Shown: in pieces, positions 1 through 6,987 of the stretch | Numbering within the stretch: position 1 is the stretch's first letter | How the letters are laid out: every line of letters begins with the position of its first letter | Assembly (NCBI GenBank): GCA_002314675.1 | Contig: DCGZ01000040.1 | Coordinates: 1-25,349, forward strand | Origin: Fibrobacter sp. UBA1765 | GTDB taxonomy: Bacteria > Fibrobacterota > Fibrobacteria > Fibrobacterales > Fibrobacteraceae | DNA: 25,349 bases | Reading direction: 5' to 3' | Notes under the pieces: model-generated | What the model saw: only the letters and a program-made list of their open reading frames with translations | The model's database searches: none | What the model was told of the DNA's origin: nothing | Made by a program: the position numbers and the translations under genes

Positions 1-17
1 TCGGCTGGGAATAAAAC

Positions 18-1604
18 CTACTTGATAATCCACTCGCCAATGGTGCGCTTTTCCGCATCAAAGGCAACGCCGATCTTGAACAACTTTTTCGGCGAACCGT
101 CTGCGGACTTGGTCACAGTGTAAGGAACCAAATAGCCCTTGTCGTCAATTTGCCTGAGGGCATCTTCGGCAGTGCCGTTTGCATCTAGCTTGAACTCGAA
201 AACATAAACAGCGTCGGCTGTTTCCACGACTGCGTCGGCGCGGCCTGCGGCGGTGCGTTCCTCGCAACGTACAAGGTACGGCGTTGCAATACGGAAAATC
301 AGGTAGAAAATCGTTCTGTAGTGATGTTCGTTCTGCTTTTCGGCATCGTATGGAATGCTTGCCATGAACGCACGCATTTCTGTAAGTGCAGTTTCTACGT
401 CACATGCCTTCATCGCCGTCACAAAATGGTCCAAGAATTCCGATGTGTCCATATCGTTCTTTGACGCATATGAATTCGCGAGCAGGTTAAGCATTCCCTC
501 ACGAACTTCGTCATTCGGGAATTGCAATCTGAACGGCCGAACAGCACCTTTATCAAACCCCTTGATCGTCAAATACCCGCTCTGGTAAAGAACCGGAATC
601 GGAGTGTCGGCAGTTTCCGTGGGAGCGTCAAAAGTTCTCTGAGCAACAGAAAAACCTTGGTCATACTCTTCAGGACTCAAACTGTAACGAGCCATGGCTT
701 TTGTCAAAACGGTCGGCGTGCCGGAGGCAAACCAGTAGTTCGCAAGTTCGCCGTCACTCAGGGAATTTATCAAGCTGAACGGATTGTAGATGTCTGGAGA
801 ATTTTCACTAAAATGATAACCATCATACTGACGCTGTAAACCAGCAACGGCTTCATCATAGGTCATTCCCTGCTTGTCTGCAAGAGCCTGGATTTCGGGC
901 TGCATCTGCGAGAGCAGTTCTTCCTTGGTAATGCCGCAGATGGCTGCATAGTCATCATTCATGGTGATGACTTTTAAATTGTTGAGCTCGCTAAAAATTG
1001 AAAGCTGGCTAAACTTGGTGATGCCTGTGAGAAACACGAATCGGAGGATGCCGCCGAGCGCCTTGAGAGGGCTATACAAGCTGCGAACCTGGTTTCGGAT
1101 ATTTTCGAAACATTCCTGCCCGAACGTATCCAGCATGGGCGTATCATATTCATCTACTAGAACTACAACCTGTTCGCCAGTCTGCTGATTTGCAGCCTCG
1201 ATGATATTTGCCAGGCGGACTCCCCAAGTGTGCATTTTTGGGTCGGCATCTACATTGTACATTTTTTCGTACGGAGCCAGAACCTTGTTTACGGAATCGG
1301 CAAACGAACTGCCTTCGGCATACTTCACCATGCTCATGTCGAGCCGAATGACCGGGTATTTTTTCCACTCGGTTTCGAGGCGCTCCATGGCAAGGCCAGT
1401 GAACAAATCCTTGCGGCCTTCGAAATAATATTGCAGGGTGGTAATTAAAAGGGATTTTCCAAAACGGCGCGGACGGCTGAGAAAGTAATAGTCGTCCGTA
1501 TGGACTAGCTTGTAGATAAGTTCTGTTTTATCTACATAATATTTGCCACTTTCGCGAATTCTCGCAAAGTCTTGAATGCCGATAGGAAATCTCTTCAAAG
1601 CCAT
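18..1604 (-). CDS. AAA-ATPase-like / PD-(D/E)XK nuclease-like protein (DUF1703 type)
   Basis: This 528-residue protein has the two-part layout of the large AAA-ATPase-like plus DUF1703 family. The N-terminal part begins with the family-typical FPIGIQDF and YYVDKTELI stretches, followed by a Walker A-like loop, SRPRRFGKSLL, near residues 43-53. A Walker B-like strand, VVVLVDEYDTPM, lies near 146-157. The C-terminal part carries a PD-(D/E)XK pattern, GRADAVV followed by VYVFEFKLD, near residues 455-480. The family is abundant in Bacteroidetes and Fibrobacter and its role is unresolved; nuclease or mobile-element functions are inferred only from the fold. It stands alone, pointing left, and its composition is richer in G/C than the island to its right. 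No clear Shine-Dalgarno precedes the ATG at 1604; a TATATT hexamer lies roughly 10 bases upstream, so the leader may be very short. Family call is confident; function is not. Confidence 0.9.
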   Translation of the reverse strand: MALKRFPIGIQDFARIRESGKYYVDKTELIYKLVHTDDYYFLSRPRRFGKSLLITTLQYYFEGRKDLFTGLAMERLETEWKKYPVIRLDMSMVKYAEGSSFADSVNKVLAPYEKMYNVDADPKMHTWGVRLANIIEAANQQTGEQVVVLVDEYDTPMLDTFGQECFENIRNQVRSLYSPLKALGGILRFVFLTGITKFSQLSIFSELNNLKVITMNDDYAAICGITKEELLSQMQPEIQALADKQGMTYDEAVAGLQRQYDGYHFSENSPDIYNPFSLINSLSDGELANYWFASGTPTVLTKAMARYSLSPEEYDQGFSVAQRTFDAPTETADTPIPVLYQSGYLTIKGFDKGAVRPFRLQFPNDEVREGMLNLLANSYASKNDMDTSEFLDHFVTAMKACDVETALTEMRAFMASIPYDAEKQNEHHYRTIFYLIFRIATPYLVRCEERTAAGRADAVVETADAVYVFEFKLDANGTAEDALRQIDDKGYLVPYTVTKSADGSPKKLFKIGVAFDAEKRTIGEWIIK

Positions 1605-1699
1605 ACGAACAATATAATAAAAAGGCGAGCGCAGCGACCGCCGAGTTTACTCGAGCGGGCATTGCCGAGCCGCATTAAATCACATTCTTGCTTGCAATG

Positions 1700-1735
1700 G
1701 TGCCGTAACGGAACTCCGTATCGCGGCACTTTTTT
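1700..1735 (+). terminator. Rho-independent terminator-like hairpin without an upstream gene
   Basis: GTGCCG (1700-1705) pairs with CGGCAC (1724-1729), with a nested ACGG/CCGT hairpin inside, and six T residues follow directly. The form is that of a plus-strand intrinsic terminator. The nearest gene to the left is on the minus strand, so nothing obvious is being terminated. It could end a small RNA starting near 1605-1690 or antisense transcription through the leftward gene. Confidence 0.5.
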
Positions 1736-1907
1736 GCATCCTTCACGCGGCGGGAACGCTGCTTGTCATAATGTTCCGCCCCTTTGCGCGTTTTTCTCAT
1801 TTTAACTTAAAATTCAACTTATTAAGTTAAACAAGACAAGATTTTCTAGAAAAGACGGAATAATACCTTATGTCTTTGGAATATGGCGCCATTGAGCAAC
1901 ACAAGGG

Positions 1908-1974
1908 TTTTACCAAATCTCGATATTTTTATCAGATTTGGTAAAACATAAACACAAATAATTTTACCAAATCT
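1908..1974. promoter_or_regulatory. Iterated operator-like sites (inverted pair plus a direct copy)
   Basis: TTTTACCAAATCT occurs at 1908-1920, as its perfect reverse complement at 1934-1946, and again in direct orientation at 1962-1974. The first pair extends inward through GATA/TATC to give a near-perfect palindrome of about 39 bp. The third site overlaps a plausible -35 element. This is how multi-site operators are usually built. No DNA-binding regulator is recognisable nearby, so the regulator is unknown. Confidence 0.55.
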
Positions 1975-1992
1975 CAATATTTTTGGGATAAT
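1964..1992 (+). promoter_or_regulatory. Candidate promoter of the 2041-3079 operon
   Basis: TTACCA (1964-1969) and GATAAT (1987-1992) are separated by 17 bases, giving a start near 1999 and a leader of about 40 nt. The -35 element lies inside the third TTTTACCAAATCT site, so a protein bound there would compete with RNA polymerase. The match to consensus is moderate, and an alternative -10-like hexamer is present at 2016-2021. Confidence 0.4.
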
Positions 1993-2040
1993 AATTTCGC
2001 AGTTTCGAGAAAATGTATATTTTTTCATCAAAGGTAAAAT

Positions 2041-2733
2041 ATGAACAAGACATTCCTTGAAAAGACAAAAATCCTAGGAGCCACAGGCGCCCTTTGCGCC
2101 ATGGGCGGCTACATCTGCGGTGACGAAATTAATGAATACGAGAAGCTTGAGCAAGAAAGACAGCCTTACGAAATCGCCCGAGAGGTGATGGAAGAAGCCG
2201 CCCAGAAGCAAAACGAATGGCTGGCACGGCAGGAAAAGCTCAACTCAACCATCTCGTATTACAAGATTACCATCGATTCTCTGCAGCGCATCGCAAGACA
2301 GCTAAACGGTTATGTAAGACTTGCCGAAGATTTAAAAAGAGACAAGGAATCCTGCGCCGATGAAAAGATAGTACAAAATAGGAAATGCAAGGAAACCAAG
2401 GACAGCCTCATTTACGAGAAGGCAAAATACGTGAACGCCTATCAGGACGAACAAAAAGAAGTCCGGATTCGCGATAACCAGCTGGACAGTCTTGAAAATC
2501 TAGTCAAAAAATACGCAAAGGAATACGACAAGCTGCAAGACGAATACAAGAACCGCGCACCCATTGAAAACGAGTTCCAGGCCATACACAACTGCATCAA
2601 CGCGCACGGCGAGAATATGTATTCCTATCAGTATGAACGGCAGGTAAAGTGCTGCATCAAGCAGGTAAAGAAACTTCAAAAGGAATACCCCAACGACAAA
2701 CTGCAAAGCTTCACCATCCGCTGCAATGAATAA
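2041..2733 (+). CDS. Hypothetical coiled-coil protein with N-terminal hydrophobic segment
   Basis: I do not recognise this 230-residue protein. A short hydrophobic segment (about residues 11-25, ILGATGALCAMGGYI) follows a few charged residues and could be a membrane anchor or uncleaved signal; there is no lipobox. From about residue 27 to 175 the protein is rich in E, K, Q, R and D with few prolines, as expected for a long coiled coil. The C-terminal part has several cysteines (CIN, CCIKQ, IRCNE). The start is supported by AAAGGT just upstream of the ATG. The stop overlaps the next start by 8 nt, so the two are translationally coupled and may act together at the membrane. It sits downstream of the operator-like repeats at 1908-1974. 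Confidence 0.75.
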   Translation: MNKTFLEKTKILGATGALCAMGGYICGDEINEYEKLEQERQPYEIAREVMEEAAQKQNEWLARQEKLNSTISYYKITIDSLQRIARQLNGYVRLAEDLKRDKESCADEKIVQNRKCKETKDSLIYEKAKYVNAYQDEQKEVRIRDNQLDSLENLVKKYAKEYDKLQDEYKNRAPIENEFQAIHNCINAHGENMYSYQYERQVKCCIKQVKKLQKEYPNDKLQSFTIRCNE

Positions 2734-3079
2734 AGTTACTAACAATACGCTTCTCCAGGAACTGGGCTCTCTCCTTGCCAAACAAGGCAAGTCCTTCGAA
2801 AGCGCAGTCCGCGAATACCGCGCCTCGGTAATTACAGAAATCACCGCCGACGAATCAAAAGACGAAAAACGCTGGATTGAAAGATTCAAGAAGTACCGCC
2901 CCCGCCTTGACGAAAACACAAAGGCAAGGCCATACCAGGAACTGTCAGAGCTCCGCGATTACCTGCAGGGGCAAAACCTCATCAAGCCTGCACCCCTACT
3001 GCATTTGGTTGACGACCCAGCCATGGACAGCATCATAGTCAAACTGTCAAAAAAGATTCGGGAAGAAGTGAAGGATTGA
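2726..3079 (+). CDS. Hypothetical protein, second gene of the operon
   Basis: This 117-residue, highly charged, probably helical protein is not recognised. It has no signal peptide or membrane segment, so it is likely cytosolic. A conspicuous central stretch is ERFKKYRPRLDENTKARPYQ (about residues 51-70). Its ATG lies inside the last codons of the preceding gene (8-nt overlap), which points to co-translation and a shared job. A 7-bp hairpin (AAGGATT/AATCCTT, 3071-3090) covers the stop region, but without a T-run it is a weak terminator at best. Confidence 0.7.
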   Translation: MNKVTNNTLLQELGSLLAKQGKSFESAVREYRASVITEITADESKDEKRWIERFKKYRPRLDENTKARPYQELSELRDYLQGQNLIKPAPLLHLVDDPAMDSIIVKLSKKIREEVKD

Positions 3080-3088
3080 AAAAAATCC

Positions 3089-3117
3089 TTGACATTCAAA
3101 AAGTTTTTGTATATATT
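3089..3117 (+). promoter_or_regulatory. Strong sigma70-type promoter of ncRNA element 1
   Basis: TTGACA (3089-3094) and TATATT (3112-3117) are separated by exactly 17 bases; the -35 is a perfect consensus hexamer. The same TTGAC-17-TATATT arrangement, including the spacer block AGTTTTTRTATATT, recurs at 5880 and 17640 in front of the other two RNA elements. Confidence 0.85.
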
Positions 3118-3123
3118 TGGAAT

Positions 3124-3236
3124 ATCATCGTAGAAACCTCGTGAGTTCGTTGTGCTTTTTTTGGATGAAGCGAGTTTCGGATGATGAAATCCATCAGATT
3201 ACTGCGTCCGGGGCATCACCTAAAAGTGATGTTTTT
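3124..3236 (+). ncRNA. Candidate structured RNA, element 1 (diverged member)
   Basis: The predicted transcript runs from about 3124 to a T-run at 3232-3236, about 113 nt. An outer stem, CATC (3126-3129) with GATG (3183-3186), encloses a longer stem, GAAACcTCG (3133-3141) with CGAGTTTC (3171-3178), which has one bulged C. The 3' end is an intrinsic terminator, CATCAC/GTGATG (3214-3231), followed by five T residues. Promoter, position of the outer stem relative to the predicted 5' end, stem-in-stem layout and terminator match elements 2 and 3, although the primary sequence differs. It lies upstream of the 832-residue gene. It could be a trans-acting RNA or a leader attenuator of that gene. Confidence 0.6.
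3214..3236 (+). terminator. Intrinsic terminator of ncRNA element 1
   Basis: CATCAC (3214-3219) pairs perfectly with GTGATG (3226-3231) across a six-base loop and is followed immediately by five T residues. Confidence 0.75.
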
Positions 3237-3270
3237 CTCGTTTTCCTCCAAAAAGATTGAAAATTTTATC

Positions 3271-3306
3271 GTAGATTTATGAACGTAAGTCTACGGTTGT
3301 TAAGTA
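3271..3306 (+). promoter_or_regulatory. Hairpins in the leader of the 832-residue gene
   Basis: CGTAGATTTA and TAAGTCTACG (about 3270-3295) form a 10-bp stem with one G-T pair. It is followed directly by GTTGT/ACAAC with a five-base loop. They lie between the RNA terminator and the AAAGGA ribosome binding site of the 3330 gene and could tune its translation. No T-run follows them. Confidence 0.4.
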
Positions 3307-3329
3307 CAACCCTTTAGAAAGGAAAAAAC

Positions 3330-5828
3330 ATGTCCACCATTGAGACTATCGCGGAAATAGTGTACAACATCACAAATGAACATAGCTCATGTATCGAAAC
3401 AAAATATATGTGGCAATTACCAGGTTTTGACAACGAAGACTTAACCCTGGAAGAATTTATTGAACAGAACATCTCCTATCTTCAAGAACAATGGGAGAAA
3501 AAGCTATCCCAAGACAGCCTTACTGTAGAACACGCCATAAACATTATATGGGAAATGGCGACCTACTATTTTCTTTGTCACATATTTACAGTTTCCCCAA
3601 AAAAGGATTTTAGCAATGTGGAAGCGTATCTAAGAACTAAGCTGAGTTCCATATTAAAGAGACTCTTCAAAAAATATCCCATTCCAACGGAATGGATAGA
3701 TTGGCAATACAAACAACTGCTACATGATGAATTTTTGAAACGTTATCCATACTACTACGATTCTTATGGTTTTCATCCAAATGAACGGATCAAAGAGGTT
3801 GATAAAGAAACCCGCCGCAAGATGAAAGAAGAAGCTTTTGAATACACCCTGGCCAAAGCTACACCATGCATCAAGTCGGCTTGGCTGGATGAGCGTCTTA
3901 AATCATTCAAGACCTTCGCAGAGACCGGCGAATCAGATGAAAATTTCTTCCCCTATCATTTATACCTTCTGCTAACTGTACCTGATTTTAGTTTTCCGAA
4001 AGCAACGGCAGGCGTAAGAGAAAATGAAATCAAAGCCATTAAGCAATTAGCCTCATTCGCAGCCTACATAGACAACATTGAAGAGCTCTCCGATAACATC
4101 AACAATTTCATTGTAGATTATTTCTTTTACTTCGTACGTAACGAACATTCCGCCCGTAAAGAATTTGACTACTGGGGCGATTCCAGTACTCATATCGCAA
4201 ACAGCTGCGCCCATCAAAATGAAAAAGGCGACTTATATACAAAACTAAAATCTATCAGCGATCTTGCCGCATGGCTACAATTGGCCAATTTTCTTGACAT
4301 AGTGCCAATTGATGAAATCTATATCGTTTACAGATGTTTTGGCCTTCGTTACTCCAACTATTTTTTACCAGATACTGCATTTTTCTCCAATTACTATAGA
4401 AACACAATAAAAAGGCAATCTCGCATATTCAAGGGCAAAGCAGGCCTCGCATTATGCCAGTATTGGTTCATGCACCTACTTTCCTACAATGATTTTAAGG
4501 ATTGTTTTTATGAAGACGAACAAATCCTAACAGATGCATTTGCCGACGACCACGAGATGCAGGCCAAGTGCGAAGAACTTGGAATTCAGGCGATAAAGCC
4601 CAAAGCATTTCAGAAGGATTCCCTAAATATTCTGCAACAGCATTTATTCTTCGTGCTATACCATCTAACGGCAAGAACTGAAGAAGGTTTTTATCCCAGG
4701 AAATTCGTTTTGGCTCCCCTGATGAAGAAAATAGTGGATGGATCTTGGTGTAAAAAAGAAACCATCCTTGAAATATACAATGAACTGCTTTGCAAGCGAA
4801 ATAGCCCTACTAAGTTAAATTGGCTTTTTGACAACTTGGAAAATTCGACAGAACCGACCTGTGCGGCCATCACGCTTATCTACAATATGGCTAATTTCCT
4901 CCACAAGGATTCAGACTACCTTGTTAAAGAAATTAACTATATAAAAGAAGACGTCAACAGCAAGCTTAATATTCCTGAACATGTAAAGCTAAAGAAAAAA
5001 TTGAACGACGGGAAATATAGCGAAGCAAAGCAAAAAGAAATTCAAAATAACCAGAAAATTTTGTCTTGTATAGATTCTGGCTTAACCATTCCAGTCTTTA
5101 TGCAGAAAGTTCCTAATTTCAAAAACCTTTATATCTCAAGACCAATCTCCATGAAGGTTTTCCTAGATTCCGACTGCGACGCTTTTAAGGAAGACGACGT
5201 CTTCTTCAGAACACAATACAAAAATTTATTTAAAAACAAATACCTATACTTTGACCGCAATATAGCCACTCATTATGCAACTTTTTCTAAAATAGATGAT
5301 TTATTTAAGCCCAATAACTTTGCAGATTTTCTTACTGCGATTTATGACTTAAAAGAAAATTGCAACGACATAAACTTCCATATTAGAGAAGACGTAAAAT
5401 TCTCAGGCTTAGACCAAATTCCATACTTCAAGAATATTCTAAACAAATGGTTCGCAAAATTAGATGTATTCTGTAAATCCCAAGATGGGAATATCACGGA
5501 ATTATTCGACTCAGAACATAAATGCACAATTGAACGAAATAAGTTAAGGAACAAATTCGGTGAAGAATTTTGGAAGTCATGCAATCTTGATAAGAAACAA
5601 CTAACCGATTGCCTTAATGCGCTCTATGGGAATACACCCATTTTCCGTCTTCATAGAGAACAAAAAGATGAAAAGGGAAATATTGTCTCCGCAAGCTACG
5701 GCGATCACGAATCTGAATTTTTGAATGCCTACAGCACAGATATTGCTATTTACCTTATTAAGATCGCCATTGAATTAATGCAAACAAAGGAAACCTCGAT
5801 CAAGTATTTTAACATCACCTGCGAATAA
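3330..5828 (+). CDS. Large hypothetical protein (832 aa), partner of the RNA elements
   Basis: I do not recognise any domain. The protein is largely helical, rich in Phe, Tyr, Lys and Glu, with no signal peptide, membrane segment, Walker motif or metal-binding cluster that I can see. A lysine- and asparagine-rich linker near residues 545-590 separates a long N-terminal part from a C-terminal region of about 240 residues, beginning near VPNFKNLYISRP, that looks like a separate domain. That region is duplicated in the truncated copy at 16859-17587; shared blocks include FFR.QY, DRN..TH.A.FSK, FLTA.YDL and IAIYLIKIAIEL. The start is supported by AAAGGA about seven bases upstream. The gene lies between two structured RNA elements (3124-3236 and 5915-6050), each with its own promoter. 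A role as an RNA-binding or conflict-system protein is possible but purely contextual. Confidence 0.85.
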   Translation: MSTIETIAEIVYNITNEHSSCIETKYMWQLPGFDNEDLTLEEFIEQNISYLQEQWEKKLSQDSLTVEHAINIIWEMATYYFLCHIFTVSPKKDFSNVEAYLRTKLSSILKRLFKKYPIPTEWIDWQYKQLLHDEFLKRYPYYYDSYGFHPNERIKEVDKETRRKMKEEAFEYTLAKATPCIKSAWLDERLKSFKTFAETGESDENFFPYHLYLLLTVPDFSFPKATAGVRENEIKAIKQLASFAAYIDNIEELSDNINNFIVDYFFYFVRNEHSARKEFDYWGDSSTHIANSCAHQNEKGDLYTKLKSISDLAAWLQLANFLDIVPIDEIYIVYRCFGLRYSNYFLPDTAFFSNYYRNTIKRQSRIFKGKAGLALCQYWFMHLLSYNDFKDCFYEDEQILTDAFADDHEMQAKCEELGIQAIKPKAFQKDSLNILQQHLFFVLYHLTARTEEGFYPRKFVLAPLMKKIVDGSWCKKETILEIYNELLCKRNSPTKLNWLFDNLENSTEPTCAAITLIYNMANFLHKDSDYLVKEINYIKEDVNSKLNIPEHVKLKKKLNDGKYSEAKQKEIQNNQKILSCIDSGLTIPVFMQKVPNFKNLYISRPISMKVFLDSDCDAFKEDDVFFRTQYKNLFKNKYLYFDRNIATHYATFSKIDDLFKPNNFADFLTAIYDLKENCNDINFHIREDVKFSGLDQIPYFKNILNKWFAKLDVFCKSQDGNITELFDSEHKCTIERNKLRNKFGEEFWKSCNLDKKQLTDCLNALYGNTPIFRLHREQKDEKGNIVSASYGDHESEFLNAYSTDIAIYLIKIAIELMQTKETSIKYFNITCE

Positions 5829-5834
5829 GCTCTC

Positions 5835-5864
5835 CCCCTCCCCCGCGAGGGGAGGGGAACTTTT
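5835..5864 (+). terminator. Intrinsic terminator after the 832-residue gene
   Basis: CCCCTCCCC (5835-5843) pairs perfectly with GGGGAGGGG (5849-5857), followed by AAC and TTTTCTT. It lies seven bases after the stop codon. The matching copy at 17595-17624 keeps the stem despite changes in the 5' arm and loop. Confidence 0.8.
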
Positions 5865-5879
5865 CTTCCTTTACGCGTA

Positions 5880-5908
5880 TTGACTTTAAACAATAGTTTT
5901 TATATATT
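5880..5908 (+). promoter_or_regulatory. Strong sigma70-type promoter of ncRNA element 2
   Basis: TTGACT (5880-5885), a 17-base spacer and TATATT (5903-5908) give a start near 5915. The layout is identical to those at 3089 and 17640. Confidence 0.85.
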
Positions 5909-5914
5909 CTAGTC

Positions 5915-6050
5915 ACATCATTGAACTGCTTTATTTGCACATGTTGAGCTGTTTTTTGTGCGAAAACACAAAGGAGTTCAGAAGATGCACAATCTCGTTT
6001 AAATCTCTGCTAGGGAGCAAGCACGAAGGCTATATGCCGACGTGGTTTTT
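5915..6050 (+). ncRNA. Candidate structured RNA, element 2
   Basis: The predicted transcript is about 136 nt. The outer stem CATC (5916-5919) / GATG (5984-5987) encloses GAACT (5923-5927) / AGTTC (5975-5979), a G-G mismatch and CTTT/AAAG, then an inner hairpin GCACA (5937-5941) / TGTGC (5957-5961). A single-stranded stretch with a small TGCT/AGCA hairpin leads to the 3' terminator hairpin. Compared with element 3 (17675-17811), all differences in the 5' domain fall in junctions or loops and none in the stems named above; 5982-6052 is identical base for base. The region has no plausible reading frame with a ribosome binding site. It precedes the 246-residue gene and its two terminators suggest it is made mainly as a short RNA. 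Confidence 0.7.
6022..6050 (+). terminator. Intrinsic terminator of ncRNA element 2
   Basis: CAC-GAA-GGC and GCC-GAC-GTG form a hairpin (6022-6044) with a TATAT loop and an internal GAA/GAC loop, followed by G and five T residues. It is identical in element 3. Confidence 0.65.
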
Positions 6051-6080
6051 GTATTTTCCTTAAATACTCTTTTCCTCCTG

Positions 6081-6116
6081 CAAAAAGGGCTGGGACGTTT
6101 TGTCCCTTTTTGTCCC
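6081..6116 (+). promoter_or_regulatory. Attenuator-like alternative hairpins upstream of the 246-residue gene
   Basis: CAAAAAGGG (6081-6089) pairs perfectly with CCCTTTTTG (6104-6112). GGGAC (6092-6096) can instead pair with GTCCC at 6102-6106, followed by TTTTT, or with a second GTCCC at 6112-6116. The options overlap, as in transcription attenuators. In the second copy (17841-17877) the GGGAC arm has become GGGGC, which still pairs through a G-T wobble. Confidence 0.5.
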
Positions 6117-6186
6117 TATTGGCAAACCTAAATCTGTAAAAGAAGGCGGAAAGGTCGTCTCAACCCTCTTTAAAACGGAAAGCAAC

Positions 6187-6927
6187 ATGAATAAAGAATT
6201 TATCAATATTGTCGGTGGTCCGGCATATATTAATACAATTGACCAAGCAAACGCGACACTAGGCAGCATCAAGAAAGCAATAGTTTCCATTAAAAACATG
6301 ACGCCCACTATGCGAGAATACATTGCGGCTCGTAGCCGTATTATTCGCGAGAAATTTCCTTGTCTTAGAGATGATGTAAAGAATATTTTCCAGTCCTTAA
6401 TTGATTCTAGTCCGATGGGAGAACAAGTCTACAACACAAATCTCAGTGTCGGATTCCGACATTCCATTGAATGGTGGGAAAACGAATCTAAGCGTTTGTA
6501 CAGCATTATCAAACCTACATTTGAAACCGCTTCGATGCAACACAAGAAAAAGAGAAAATCACTCCCTTTGAAAACAGTAAGCAAGTCTCAACTCAGATCA
6601 GATATTCCCATCGTGCTCATCGCCGGAATCACAAACAAAAAGGATTCCATTGAACAGGCTTGCGGGTTTGAGGTCACCGAAGTTCTTGTAGAACGCTGGG
6701 CGCCTAACTTGAAGAAGGTAAACGCGATCTGCGAAAGCGCCAACAAGTCCAAATTCGGCATTTTCGTATGTCTTTGCAAGAATACCTGCCACGCGGTTTC
6801 TGAAATAGCCAAGAAGAATACAAAAGGGACCAGTAACTGGATTGTTCTCAAGGAATTTAAGAACAACTCACATATTGTGGCCTGCAACATTAGAAAGGCG
6901 ATTCTAGCTGCAGGTTTTACAATCTAG
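6187..6927 (+). CDS. Hypothetical protein (246 aa), paralogue of 17951-18688
   Basis: I do not recognise this family. ATG 6187 is chosen because it matches the start of the paralogue (MNKEFINIVG versus MNQDFINIVG) and has a GGAAAG motif upstream; an earlier TTG at 6100 would run through the attenuator hairpin. The N-terminal half (about residues 1-115) is helical with a conserved TP.M.E.IAAR block and a RHS..WW..E..RLY.IIKPT block. A basic linker (about 118-135) leads to a C-terminal half with the conserved DIPI..I.GIT.KK, ERWAPNLK, FLCKNTCH.VSE and KGTSNW blocks. Two cysteines and a histidine in LCKNTCH are kept in both copies and could be functional. The two proteins are about 50% identical by eye. 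It is followed 60 nt later by the small peptide gene at 6988. A role as regulator or RNA-binding effector is speculation. Confidence 0.85.
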   Translation: MNKEFINIVGGPAYINTIDQANATLGSIKKAIVSIKNMTPTMREYIAARSRIIREKFPCLRDDVKNIFQSLIDSSPMGEQVYNTNLSVGFRHSIEWWENESKRLYSIIKPTFETASMQHKKKRKSLPLKTVSKSQLRSDIPIVLIAGITNKKDSIEQACGFEVTEVLVERWAPNLKKVNAICESANKSKFGIFVCLCKNTCHAVSEIAKKNTKGTSNWIVLKEFKNNSHIVACNIRKAILAAGFTI

Positions 6928-6987
6928 AGATTTATTCAACGCATTCACAAAAATATTAAACCTTCACTAAACACAAAGGAGACTTCT

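Larger units (their letters stand above)
1605..2040. other. Intergenic region with hairpin and operator-like repeats
   Basis: No convincing gene lies here. The stretch separates a leftward gene from a rightward operon. It holds a G/C-rich segment with several short hairpins (1620-1680), a terminator-like hairpin on the plus strand (1700-1735) and an A/T-rich segment with iterated TTTTACCAAATCT sites (1908-1974). A 61-codon minus-strand reading frame covering the repeats is best explained by the repeats themselves, because its repeated RFGK peptide comes from the repeated DNA. Confidence 0.6.

Noticed and set aside
1846..2031. A 61-codon minus-strand frame with a repeated RFGK peptide
   Set aside because: The repeated peptide is explained by the TTTTACCAAATCT DNA repeats; there is no supporting ribosome binding site.
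3089..3236. Known RNA types (6S RNA, SRP RNA, tmRNA, RNase P, retron ncRNA)
   Set aside because: Length and motifs do not match 6S, SRP, tmRNA or RNase P RNA, and no reverse transcriptase gene is nearby to support a retron.
6100..6186. An earlier TTG start for the 246-residue protein
   Set aside because: It would translate the attenuator-like hairpin region, and the paralogue begins at the position matching ATG 6187.
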